From an uncultured Desulfomonile sp. (GTDB taxonomy: Bacteria > Desulfobacterota > Desulfomonilia > Desulfomonilales > Desulfomonilaceae), in assembly GCA_937915285.1 (NCBI GenBank), contig CALDNG010000065.1, positions 1 through 9,593 of the forward strand: DNA of 9,593 nucleotides. The letters are read 5' to 3'. The notes beneath the pieces were generated by a model. That model was given only the letters and a program-made list of their open reading frames with translations, did no database searches and was not told the DNA's origin. The translations under genes were made by a program, and so were the position numbers. Shown piece by piece: positions 1 through 6,919 of this stretch; the stretch's first letter is position 1, and each line of letters begins with the position of its first letter.

Positions 1-375
1 ATAAATTACGCAACCAGGTAGGTCCTCGGGTTCGTTGCGCCTGAAAATAGTTATATTTTGGTAACTTTTCCAGCTCGTCGCATGATCCCAGACGCTTCCA
101 GGAACAAGTGGGTCGTGATTGCCTGGAATGATGAAAACCCTGCCATTGAATTTGCTAAGGATATTTGCGGTCTGTGTGACTGTGGATCTATCTACGGCGT
201 TGTCCTGAAACAGGTCTCCAGCTATTAATATTAGCTCAGCATGATTCTCGTTAGCCATTCTGACAAGACGCTCAGCGGCCTCTAGCCTGGCCTTTCTGGC
301 TATTTTCGCATGCTCGGGATCGAATGAACCGAACTTCATGCCAATATGCCAGTCTGCTGTATGAACAAACTTCAT
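1..375 (-). CDS. SbcD/Mre11/YhaO-type DNA exonuclease (metallophosphoesterase), N-terminal part
   Basis: This is the first 125 codons of a calcineurin-like metallophosphoesterase; the reading frame runs off the window at position 1, so the C-terminus is missing. The protein starts MKFVHTADWHIG. The family's metal-binding motifs appear in order: D-x-H (D8, H10), GD (D54, in LIAGDLFQD) and GNHD (N86, H87, D88). In SbcD, Mre11 and YhaO these residues bind two Mn ions and catalyse nuclease cleavage of DNA ends, usually with an SMC-like ATPase partner (SbcC, Rad50 or YhaN). That partner would be expected just beyond the left edge. The ATG at 375 is supported by AGAGGGGG (383-390) seven bases upstream. 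The stretch between D10 and GD, with GMKFGSFDPEHAKIARKARLEA, resembles YhaO-like proteins as much as classical SbcD, so the subfamily is left open. The gene is divergent from the cyclase gene and has no obvious functional link to it. Confidence 0.85.
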   Translation of the reverse strand, partial: MKFVHTADWHIGMKFGSFDPEHAKIARKARLEAAERLVRMANENHAELILIAGDLFQDNAVDRSTVTQTANILSKFNGRVFIIPGNHDPLVPGSVWDHATSWKSYQNITIFRRNEPEDLPGCVIY

Positions 376-741
376 ATACTATCCCCCTCTTTTGGGCGGC
401 CATACGAAAGCCTGATGACCCCTGTTGAATTTTGAGAGAAGAAACGGTTTGAGCCTTGGATTCAAATATTGAGCAGATGGACTCATTTGGGATTCTCCCC
501 CTCAGGCCCGGTTACCCGAATACGATTTAAGGCCTTACCGTTAGTTAGGATAAACCATTCGAAAGATTTCTTCAACAACCGTAAGCGATCAATTCAGTAA
601 ACAGGGCATGACCCCGCAATCTGCAGGCGCCAAGGGTTTTTTCAATAGGATTAAGCGTTTGAACCTTCTTTCTGCACGTGTTAAATTTGGACTGGATCAC
701 ATTCTCTGGTATCAGCTACCCACTTATGGAGGCACAAATTG
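376..741. other. divergent intergenic region, no gene seen
   Basis: This 366-base stretch separates the nuclease gene (leftward) from the cyclase gene (rightward) and must hold both promoters. No open frame with a plausible start and ribosome site fits inside it. Only a poor sigma-70-like match is visible for the cyclase gene: TTGGAC (687-692), 17 bases, TATCAG (710-715). It sits 27 bases before the ATG, and I do not regard it as established. The cyclase ribosome-binding site GGAGG lies at 728-732. A short gapped stem followed by six T residues occurs at 611-642, but it has no gene upstream to terminate. Confidence 0.6.
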
Positions 742-1590
742 ATGAAAGCGATGTTCACCGTCATCCTGTTGTTTGTATCGATGATTACGTGCAGTCTCTG
801 TGTAGCCGAATCTCCGGCCAGTCTTTGGCCCGTAGTGGATATGCTTCAGTCCAGGGAATTTGTGGACCTGACACATTGCTTCAAGCCTGGAATCCCTCAC
901 TGGCCGGGTTTTGAGGATGAATTACGCACTACGACTTTTTATTACGATGAGGGGATAGGCTCCAGGGGCAAGGGGTTTCTCGCCCACAAATATGAAATCC
1001 CCGGACAATGGGGCACACATGCGGATCCACCCGCGCATTTTGTGCGAGGCAAAAGATTTCTGGATGAAATTTCGGTTAAGGAGATGATTTTGCCTCTAGT
1101 GGTGATCGATGTAAGCGACAAGGTCAAGACTAACCGTGACTACCAAATCACGATGACAGATGTCAGTTTGTGGGAGGCGAGGCACGGCAGGATACCTGCC
1201 AAATCTTTCGTGGCTATGAGGACTGATTGGTCAAAGCGATGGCCCAGTGCGGAAAAGATGCAAAATATTGATGATAGCGGGGTGGCGCACTACCCTGGTT
1301 GGAGCCAGGAAGTTCTGTCGTATCTGTATGAGGAGCGTGACATTACCGCCAGTGGGCACGAGACGACAGACACCGACCCGGGGGTGTCTACAAGCAAAGG
1401 TGACTATTCACTCGAAACATATGTACTCTCCCGCAACAAGTATCAGATCGAGCTACTTACAAACCTGGACAAGGTCCCGGAGCATGGAGCGATAGCGGTG
1501 GTAACTTTTCCGAAACCCTGCAGGGGGTCGGGTTTCCCGGCAAGGGTATTTGCCATCCTGCCTTCCGCTTCCGCTGGGCCCGTTGAATAA
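742..1590 (+). CDS. exported cyclase-family metal-dependent hydrolase (kynurenine formamidase-like)
   Basis: This 282-residue protein belongs to the putative cyclase family (Pfam PF04199), which includes KynB kynurenine formamidase and isatin hydrolase. The family hallmark GTHADPPAHF occupies about residues 91-100 (H93, D95, H99). The end, with IELLTNLDKVP, VVTFPKP and GSGFPARVFAILP, is also family-typical. Residues 1-22 form a signal peptide: K2, then the hydrophobic FTVILLFVSMI, with likely cleavage after CVA. No lipobox is present, so the enzyme is probably periplasmic. By my alignment the first and fourth KynB metal ligands (His) are replaced by Gln89 and Glu225, while H93, D95 and E237 are kept. 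This suggests a subfamily with different metal chemistry or substrate, and the substrate cannot be told. The ATG at 742 lies nine bases after GGAGG (728-732). An in-frame TTG at 739 would add one residue. The gene is monocistronic and converges on the small gene at its right. Confidence 0.82.
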   Translation: MKAMFTVILLFVSMITCSLCVAESPASLWPVVDMLQSREFVDLTHCFKPGIPHWPGFEDELRTTTFYYDEGIGSRGKGFLAHKYEIPGQWGTHADPPAHFVRGKRFLDEISVKEMILPLVVIDVSDKVKTNRDYQITMTDVSLWEARHGRIPAKSFVAMRTDWSKRWPSAEKMQNIDDSGVAHYPGWSQEVLSYLYEERDITASGHETTDTDPGVSTSKGDYSLETYVLSRNKYQIELLTNLDKVPEHGAIAVVTFPKPCRGSGFPARVFAILPSASAGPVE

Positions 1591-1641
1591 AACGATGGTA
1601 TTCCCGGGGGGCCGCTAAATAAAACCCGGATGTTTCTCGAA

Positions 1642-2013
1642 TCAAGCGTGATGGGAGAAATGTTCCCATAGTTCGTCACGCAGGAAATCGTAGGCTATCT
1701 CGCGTGATTCTCTTCTGTATCGCTCCCACTCTATTGTCCCGTAATCCCACGCTGTGTGCCAGGTTTCACCAGAATGATGGGACAAACCACATAATTCAAG
1801 TAGCTGGACCACCGCCTTGTTAAATACTGCCCTGACCTCGTCAACCGATCCATCGCCGCGTTGTTCATTTAGCCAGCTAAAAGGCACATGGGCCCCAATC
1901 TCGAGGCTGACCGGCGGGTTCGGGGAGCCTAAAAATTGCCAGAGATGATAGATTTCCTGGGCAGGCTCGGAAATGAGTTCATTTTCAATTGCGGCCCTGA
2001 ATTTATCCTCCAT
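1642..2013 (-). CDS. small soluble protein of unknown function
   Basis: I do not recognise this 123-residue protein. It is acidic, rich in Glu, Trp and His, and has no signal peptide or membrane segment. It appears mostly alpha-helical, with an N-terminal helix (MEDKFRAAIENELISEPAQE), a central AVFNKAVVQLLELCGLSHHS, and a C-terminal charged helix (TIEWERYRRESREIAYDF) ending LWEHFSHHA. Clustered His residues (about 91-92, 97 and the C-terminal HH) could bind metal, but that is only a possibility. The start at 2013 is preferred because AGGAG (2023-2027) lies nine bases upstream; an in-frame ATG at 2040 adds nine residues but lacks a visible ribosome site. The gene lies on the same strand as the CHASE kinase, 224 bases downstream of it, and 51 bases from the convergent cyclase gene. 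An unbroken frame plus a good ribosome site support a real gene. Confidence 0.6.
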   Translation of the reverse strand: MEDKFRAAIENELISEPAQEIYHLWQFLGSPNPPVSLEIGAHVPFSWLNEQRGDGSVDEVRAVFNKAVVQLLELCGLSHHSGETWHTAWDYGTIEWERYRRESREIAYDFLRDELWEHFSHHA

Positions 2014-2022
2014 GATTTGCGA

Positions 2023-2027
2023 CTCCT
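2023..2027 (-). promoter_or_regulatory. ribosome-binding site deciding the start of the small gene
   Basis: AGGAG on the minus strand ends nine bases before the ATG at 2013. It lies inside the longer frame that opens at 2040, and the 2040 ATG has no comparable site. The shorter start is therefore favoured. Confidence 0.55.
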
Positions 2028-2069
2028 GAAGGTTGTCCATAAACTGTTTTAATTAAGAGAATGGCGTCC

Positions 2070-2128
2070 GGGCCTGTCCTGAGATGTCCAATTCGCAATA
2101 GTTCCAACTACAACAGGAATGCAGGCCC
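2070..2128. repeat. long interrupted inverted repeat in the leader of the small gene
   Basis: GGGCCTGTCCTG (2070-2081) pairs with CAGGA (2114-2118) plus CAGGCCC (2122-2128). This gives 12 base pairs interrupted by a three-base bulge (ATG, 2119-2121) and closed by a 32-base loop. It lies between the end of the CHASE kinase gene and the small gene, about 57 bases upstream of the latter's start. No T tract follows on either strand, so it is not a standard intrinsic terminator. It could be a leader structure, an RNA-processing site or a protein-binding dyad. Confidence 0.4.
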
Positions 2129-2237
2129 AGGGGGCGAGTCTGTTTGACTAAATTTAATTCAGGCAACGCTTAACTGCAATACCTGTGCTGGCTGGCTGGG
2201 CCATATCAGACAGGCTATCATCATTTGCCTGTTTGAT

Positions 2238-5200
2238 TCATTTCGCGGCCAGGCCCCCTCCGGGTGGGATTACGGATCCCAACACCTCACTGAGATCATC
2301 AACCTTTATCGGCTTGGATACATATTCATCCATGCCGGCCTCAATGCACTTCTCCCTGTCGCCATCGATGGCATGGGCTGTCATTGCAATGATTGGGAGG
2401 TGTTTTCCGGACAATCTTTCACGCTCACGAATTACTCCGGTGGCCTCCAGGCCGTTCATTTCGGGCATCGAAACATCCATGAACACTACGTCGAAGCTAT
2501 GAGTATCGACAGCTTCCACTGCTTCAAGGCCATTTGCAGCCAGAGAAACCGTATGTCCCATTTTTTCCAGGATTTTCCTGGCTACCCTCTGATTTACCGG
2601 ATTATCTTCAGCCACAAGTATTTTTAAGTTTTGCCGACCTTCTCTTATTGAATGTCTTGTTATAAGTGACTGCCTTGATGGCCCGTTCCCTGACGCCTGG
2701 ATCGAATTAATTATAGCCTTTAGCAGTTCGTCCTGCTTGATGGGCTTGGTAAGATAGGCGGATATACCAAGATTAATGCTTCGCTGCGCGTCACCCCTCT
2801 CGCCGCCGGATGTCAGCATCATCATGGTCACAGCTGCGCATTCCGGAATTTTGGTCATTTTCTCCACAAACTCGAAACCGTCCATTTCCGGCATCATGCA
2901 ATCGGTAATGACCAGCCCGAATTCCTCTTTGGTATTGCATGATTTCCTGAATAATTCGAGAGCCTCCTGCCCACTGGAAGCTGTAGTGGGCTTCATGCCC
3001 CAGAAATTCAGAAGTTGCTCGAGAATCTTGCGGTTCGTGGAGTTATCGTCAACCACCAGCACACGCAGATTGCTCCAGTCCACAGGAGCGGGATCAGGCC
3101 TGACCAAGTTGTTTTGGCTTACAACCTCCAGATTCACGGTAAAATGAAATGTGCTTCCGTGGTTCATTTCACTTTCAACCCAGAGGTTCCCTCCCATGAG
3201 TTCGCATATCCTTCGCGAGATAGAAAGACCAAGTCCTGTGCCCTGGTATCTGCGAGACATGGACCCATCAGCCTGCACAAAAGCCTGAAAGATTGCACGA
3301 GTTTTTTCCGGTGGTATCCCGATACCGGTGTCTTTAACGGAGAAATGAAGTTCTAGACGGTCGTTTCCCAGATGCTGAGTCTCAACCCTCAGGACCACTT
3401 CCCCTGAGTCGGTGAATTTGACTGCATTACCCAGCAGATTGACCAGAACCTGACGCAGCCGACCAGGATCGCCCATCAGCATGGATGGCGTTTCCGGAGC
3501 CATATAAGAAATCAGTTCAATTCCTTTTCTAGCAGCCGTTACTGCCAGTAAAGAGGCGGCGTTATCAATGAGCCTGCGTATATCGAATTCCACATTTATC
3601 AGTTCGAGTTTTCCCGCCTCTATTTTTGAAAAATCCAGAATGTCATTGACTACGGTCAACAACGCGTTTGAAGCTGTCATTATGTCATCCAGATATTCGC
3701 GTTGCTCACTGTTCAGCCCTGTATTAAGAGTAAGTTCCGCCATCCCCATTATCCCGTTGATGGGTGTGCGGATTTCGTGGCTCATGTTCGCAAGAAAATC
3801 GCTCTTTGACTGGTTGGCGGTCTCAGCGGCAATCCTGGCCTCAACAATGTCCGTAACATCAATTATGTTTAAGATAACTCCCTGACACTGCTCACCCCTG
3901 AATATCGGCTGTATTCTTACATTGGCATGCATTCCGAGGATTTGCCGTTGCAGTTCAAGAGCCTGCCTGTTTCGCCCCGCCTGGCGCTCAAGGATGATAT
4001 GCTTTACATTATCAATCAATTCATCCCCTAACCGTGGCTTAAGCATATCAAGAGTCAGCATATGATTGCGATCCAGTCCGATATGGTCTACAAACCACCT
4101 ATTGACAACGGTGATCCTTGATTCAGGGTCGGTGATGACAATCCCCTCTTCCATTCCGTCTATTAATGTCAGAAGCTTGTTTTCCTCTGATTTGTATTTT
4201 TCCTCGCTCAGCCTCAGTTCCGTTTCCCTGAGGGTTTTCTCGATTCGCTTTCGCTCGGTGACATCATTGACCAGCGCCAGGTTGAGCTTTTTGCCGCCAA
4301 TTACGATTGGCCCTGGCATGACTTCCACGTCCCTCAGTTCACCACTGGACAGACTATGCTGGCAATCGGTGAAGCGACTTGAGCCGAGATTACCCGTTCG
4401 CATCACATCCCTGACTCGATCGATCTCTCCAGCATAAAGATCAAACACGGATTTCTTTTTGAATTCCTGGGATGAATATCCATAAAAAGCGCATGCTGCA
4501 GGGTTAGCGTCTACAATTGCGCCAGAAGTCGGATCATGGATTAGCATTATTAGATGTTCATTTTCAAACACAGCCCTGAATCTTTGTTCGCTCTCCCTCA
4601 AGAAGTTCTCGGAAAGTTTTTGATCCGTTATATCCCTCGAGATGCCCACCAGTCCCGTTATGTTGTGTTCCTCATCAAAAATAGGTGTTTTGATTGTCTC
4701 AAACCAGTAGGTACTCCCAGCCATATCGGTCACTGACTCCTCTGATCTTTTTGTGACACCTGACCTGAGAACCTCCCTGTCCTCTGAACTATATTTCCTG
4801 GCCCGTTCGGTTGGCCATATGTCAAAATCGGTTTTCCCTTGGGTTTCTTCACTTTTTTGGCCGCATGCCCTGCTGAAAGGTATGTTGGTGGCCGAGTAAC
4901 GGCCCTCACGATCCTTGAGCCATGCGGGGGCGGGAATATTGTCCAGCAGCGCCTTTTGCTGCAGATCCCTTAATCTGAGCGTACGATCAGCCGCTTCGCG
5001 CTTGACCATCTCCCTTTCAAGGGCCTCACGAGCCCTACGCTGCTCGTCTAAGTGACTCCTGGTCAATTCCGACTGCCTCTGTACCCTGGAGATGTACAGA
5101 CAGGCCGAAAAGGTTAACAACAGTCCTGCGGCCAGAGCCAGCCACGGATACCAGGTCCGTGAGCCCACAAGAACTGATGAGGTGGGAACAACAAGGACAG

Positions 5201-6149
5201 ACCAACCGAGCTGACCAATGGTAAGGCTGTCCGAATAATGAACACTGGAAAGAAGGACAGAGATGTCTGATGGTATGGACGCATCCTCACCTTTTTCAGG
5301 GAATGACCTGAAGAAAAGCAGACTTTCTGGCTCTCCGTTCAACAAGGCAAAAACGTAAAAATCAAAACCGCTCAAGATTAGCTGATCAAACATGCTGTTG
5401 AAGAGGTCGGGAATTCTGAACACCGCTGAATAAAGACCCAGCAGATTTTCTCTCCTAGATTTTAGGTCGTCAGACACATAACCTTTCTTGTAAACCGGAG
5501 CAAAAACCACAAAGCCCGGCTCATTGCGTTTCTCAACGATTAGTTTCAAGGGACGTGTCGCGGCGATTTTTCCGGTGTCCCGGGCATGCTGTATACCCTG
5601 AAGTCTCAGAGGTTCGGACCCTACATCAAACCCCAATGTCCTATCGTTTGCAGTCAAAGGTTCGACATATAATCGAGGGAAATACTGTGTCCTTTGGTCG
5701 GCTCGCACCAGGTCGTCGGCTTGTCCCCTCTGTGTAAACTCAAAATTTCTGAATCCCTCGTCTCTCAACGTTCTTTCAACGAATTCCCTGTCTCCCCTGG
5801 AAACCAGGGGTAACCACTGCACGGAGTGTATTCCTTTGCTTCGCTCAAGGTAATCTTCAGTAAAAAGTCTGAACTCCTTCCTGGAAACATGTTCTGAAGC
5901 TTCATGGAAAGCGGACAGTCCTCTGAGCATGTTCAGGTAGAACTCTATGCCCTGTTTCACTGAAGAGACCACGGCCTGACTTTCCCGTTGAAAACTCACC
6001 CCGAAACGGCTCTCGTCCCAGGCTCGAAGGCTAAAAAACAGAACGAGAGACATGAGCAATCCTGCAACAACCCCTGAAGGCAAAATAAACCGGCTAAATG
6101 ATTCTGTGGACGATCCATCACGTGATTTGTCAACAACATTACTGGACAT
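2238..6149 (-). CDS. membrane hybrid sensor histidine kinase, CHASE-PAS3-HisKA-HATPase-REC-REC
   Basis: This is a 1303-residue inner-membrane hybrid kinase. TM1 spans about 22-43 and TM2 about 333-354. Between them is a periplasmic CHASE-type sensor (about 70-280; core FEFTQRGQ, YFPRLYVEP, GFDVGSEPLR, FAPVY). A charged helical linker (355-395) leads to three PAS domains at about 396-510, 520-635 and 655-770. HisKA has the phospho-acceptor H791 in SHEIRTPINGI. The HATPase domain (about 890-1007) has N904 and N908, DTGIGIP at 940-946 and GTGLGL at 970-975. Two intact receivers follow: D1034/D1035, D1083, T1113, K1135, then E1181/D1182, D1225, T1257, K1279. The ligand is unknown; other CHASE domains bind small molecules such as cytokinins. 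There is no HPt domain, so phosphate must pass to a partner in trans. The ATG at 6149 is chosen because AGGAG lies five bases upstream; an in-frame ATG at 6191 adds 14 residues without a good ribosome site. A sigma-70-like promoter (6214-6242) and a farther sigma-54 promoter (6704-6719) point at it. Confidence 0.93.
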   Translation of the reverse strand: MSSNVVDKSRDGSSTESFSRFILPSGVVAGLLMSLVLFFSLRAWDESRFGVSFQRESQAVVSSVKQGIEFYLNMLRGLSAFHEASEHVSRKEFRLFTEDYLERSKGIHSVQWLPLVSRGDREFVERTLRDEGFRNFEFTQRGQADDLVRADQRTQYFPRLYVEPLTANDRTLGFDVGSEPLRLQGIQHARDTGKIAATRPLKLIVEKRNEPGFVVFAPVYKKGYVSDDLKSRRENLLGLYSAVFRIPDLFNSMFDQLILSGFDFYVFALLNGEPESLLFFRSFPEKGEDASIPSDISVLLSSVHYSDSLTIGQLGWSVLVVPTSSVLVGSRTWYPWLALAAGLLLTFSACLYISRVQRQSELTRSHLDEQRRAREALEREMVKREAADRTLRLRDLQQKALLDNIPAPAWLKDREGRYSATNIPFSRACGQKSEETQGKTDFDIWPTERARKYSSEDREVLRSGVTKRSEESVTDMAGSTYWFETIKTPIFDEEHNITGLVGISRDITDQKLSENFLRESEQRFRAVFENEHLIMLIHDPTSGAIVDANPAACAFYGYSSQEFKKKSVFDLYAGEIDRVRDVMRTGNLGSSRFTDCQHSLSSGELRDVEVMPGPIVIGGKKLNLALVNDVTERKRIEKTLRETELRLSEEKYKSEENKLLTLIDGMEEGIVITDPESRITVVNRWFVDHIGLDRNHMLTLDMLKPRLGDELIDNVKHIILERQAGRNRQALELQRQILGMHANVRIQPIFRGEQCQGVILNIIDVTDIVEARIAAETANQSKSDFLANMSHEIRTPINGIMGMAELTLNTGLNSEQREYLDDIMTASNALLTVVNDILDFSKIEAGKLELINVEFDIRRLIDNAASLLAVTAARKGIELISYMAPETPSMLMGDPGRLRQVLVNLLGNAVKFTDSGEVVLRVETQHLGNDRLELHFSVKDTGIGIPPEKTRAIFQAFVQADGSMSRRYQGTGLGLSISRRICELMGGNLWVESEMNHGSTFHFTVNLEVVSQNNLVRPDPAPVDWSNLRVLVVDDNSTNRKILEQLLNFWGMKPTTASSGQEALELFRKSCNTKEEFGLVITDCMMPEMDGFEFVEKMTKIPECAAVTMMMLTSGGERGDAQRSINLGISAYLTKPIKQDELLKAIINSIQASGNGPSRQSLITRHSIREGRQNLKILVAEDNPVNQRVARKILEKMGHTVSLAANGLEAVEAVDTHSFDVVFMDVSMPEMNGLEATGVIRERERLSGKHLPIIAMTAHAIDGDREKCIEAGMDEYVSKPIKVDDLSEVLGSVIPPGGGLAAK

Positions 6150-6154
6150 ACGAT

Positions 6155-6159
6155 CTCCT
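6155..6159 (-). promoter_or_regulatory. ribosome-binding site deciding the start of the CHASE kinase
   Basis: AGGAG on the minus strand lies five bases before the ATG at 6149. The upstream in-frame ATG at 6191 is preceded by GCCGGATAGTGG, which has no convincing site. Confidence 0.65.
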
Positions 6160-6213
6160 GAAATCGCTCCCTTCAAGCGTCTCCCTCCCATCCACTATCC
6201 GGCTGTGGTGGAG

Positions 6214-6242
6214 ATGATCAATGCAGGACGTCAACCTGTCAA
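6214..6242 (-). promoter_or_regulatory. sigma-70-like promoter of the CHASE kinase gene
   Basis: On the minus strand a perfect TTGACA -35 box (6242-6237) is followed by a 17-base spacer and GATCAT (6219-6214), a 4/6 match to the -10 consensus. Predicted transcription would begin near 6207. That leaves a leader of roughly 58 bases to the favoured ATG at 6149 and only about 16 to the alternative ATG at 6191, which again fits the shorter protein. A single good -35 hexamer can arise by chance. Confidence 0.4.
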
Positions 6243-6378
6243 AGTGTCCGGAAACTTGCGTTTGTAGCCTTATGATAAAACCAATAAAAACCAAAAGCGT
6301 CGCAATCAAGACGGTCCAAATGATCGCTGAAAAAGAGCCGCCTAAAAAAACATGAACTCTACATGAAATGCTTTCAGT

Positions 6379-6633
6379 CTATTGACGGGGAGTCAGGGAG
6401 CATATTGTCTCGATCATGGAAGCGAAACCATACGGTTTTTCCAGGACACGATCCCTGCCTGAATCCAAGAGTTTGGCTGGTTCATGAAAATAGCTGTCCA
6501 ACGCCGTCAGAAGAATGAAAGGAGTTTTTGGAATGCCTCTCTCCCGGCAGATTGACCTGAGCGCCCGGAAGTCGTGTCCCTCGAAAGGGTTCTCAAGTTC
6601 ACAGCGCTTTTCGAGGCAAGATCGTCTGAACAT
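6379..6633 (-). pseudogene. truncated response-regulator receiver domain
   Basis: The 84-residue frame reads like the C-terminal half of a CheY-type receiver. TPFILLTALDS (strand 4 with the conserved Thr) is followed by AKLLDSGRDRVLEKPYGF (strand 5 with the Lys-Pro pair), then a final helix, FASMIETICSL. Before it, ENPFEGHDFRALRS sits where a receiver has its MPxMDG loop, but one residue is missing and no clear phospho-acceptor Asp is present. The first two strands and the acidic pair are absent. A TAG lies two codons before the ATG at 6633, and that ATG has only a weak ribosome site. The missing N-terminal half is not visible in any upstream frame. Either the gene was truncated, or a frameshift separates it from the well-initiated frame at 6668. 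It lies downstream of the sigma-54 promoter and ahead of the CHASE kinase gene. Confidence 0.5.
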
Positions 6634-6668
6634 CTGCTAACCGACCTGTAACTGCCTGACATTTCCAT
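6507..6668 (-). other. 53-codon open frame with a strong ribosome site after the sigma-54 promoter
   Basis: AGGGGG (6681-6676) lies seven bases before an ATG at 6668, about 25 bases after the predicted sigma-54 start. This is the best translation-initiation signal in the leader. The frame encodes 53 residues (MEMSGSYRSVSRCSDDLASK...) with no recognisable domain, and it overlaps the receiver-like frame in a different phase. It may be the true 5' end of a gene whose 3' half is the receiver remnant, a leader peptide, or a chance frame. Confidence 0.25.
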
Positions 6669-6703
6669 AACAATTCCCCCTGGCCCTTTGATGTCCAGGC
6701 ATA

Positions 6704-6719
6704 AGCAATTTCGGCGCCA
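6704..6719 (-). promoter_or_regulatory. sigma-54 (-24/-12) promoter
   Basis: The minus strand reads TGGCGCCGAAATTGCT, with GG at 6718-6717 and GC at 6706-6705 separated by exactly ten bases. The TGGC and TTGCT blocks match the RpoN consensus TGGCAC-N5-TTGCW. Transcription would start near 6693 and run leftward into the receiver remnant and possibly the CHASE kinase. Sigma-54 promoters need an enhancer-binding ATPase, and two matching dyads lie at the expected upstream distance (centres near -142 and -216). Confidence 0.7.
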
Positions 6720-6826
6720 AAGAAACAAGCCTGGAACTCCAGAAAACAATGCCTGATTATACAGATAGTTAAGTATCGACATGACACAATAGGGTGGTGT
6801 TTGAGCCGGCTGACTCATGCGGAATA

Positions 6827-6844
6827 TGTCATAATAGTATGACA
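6827..6844. promoter_or_regulatory. promoter-proximal operator dyad
   Basis: TGTCATA-ATAG-TATGACA is a perfect seven-base inverted repeat around a four-base centre. It has the same form as the dyad at 6900-6919: TGTC-N10-GACA with conserved TA next to the centre. Its centre is about 142 bp upstream of the predicted sigma-54 start, a typical position for an NtrC-family upstream activator site. Confidence 0.65.
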
Positions 6845-6853
6845 GCCTTTATC

Positions 6854-6882
6854 CTGATTAGCGCCCAGCCTTTAATAATCAG
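6854..6882. repeat. inverted repeat between the two operator dyads
   Basis: CTGATTA (6854-6860) and TAATCAG (6876-6882) form a perfect seven-base inverted repeat with a 15-base loop. It differs in sequence from the flanking TGTC-type dyads and lies between them. It could be a binding site for an architectural or second regulatory protein, or chance. Confidence 0.3.
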
Positions 6883-6899
6883 TCCATGGGCTGAATTTT

Positions 6900-6919
6900 C
6901 TGTCCTACTGATAGGACAG
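6900..6919. promoter_or_regulatory. promoter-distal operator dyad
   Basis: CTGTCCTACTGATAGGACAG is a perfect eight-base inverted repeat with a four-base centre. With the dyad at 6827-6844 it defines the consensus TGTC[AC]TA-N4-TA[TG]GACA. The two centres are 74 bp apart, close to seven turns of B-DNA, which would put both sites on the same face. A weaker relative with one base less between the arms (TGTC-N9-GACA) follows at 6934-6950. The regulator that binds is not identified here. Confidence 0.7.

Noticed and set aside
616..632. Sigma-54-like TGGC...TTGC on the minus strand in the divergent region
   Set aside because: The GG and GC are 12 bases apart instead of ten, which RpoN does not tolerate, and no paired dyads lie upstream.
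611..642. Possible intrinsic terminator on the plus strand (ACCC/GGGT stem then six T)
   Set aside because: The stem is short and gapped, and no rightward gene lies upstream of it.
1651..1669. ATGGGA/TCCCAT six-base hairpin near the convergent gene ends
   Set aside because: It lies inside the 3' end of the small gene and has no T tract on either strand, so it is not supported as a terminator.
2210..2232. ACAGGC/GCCTGT hairpin just after the CHASE kinase stop codon
   Set aside because: It is only six pairs with no T run on the minus strand, so a terminator cannot be claimed.
6669..6818. Upstream extension of the 53-codon frame to an ATG at 6818, including LDIKGPGG that resembles a receiver acceptor site
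   Set aside because: It starts upstream of the sigma-54 promoter, lacks the surrounding receiver strands, and is more simply explained as promoter and leader DNA.
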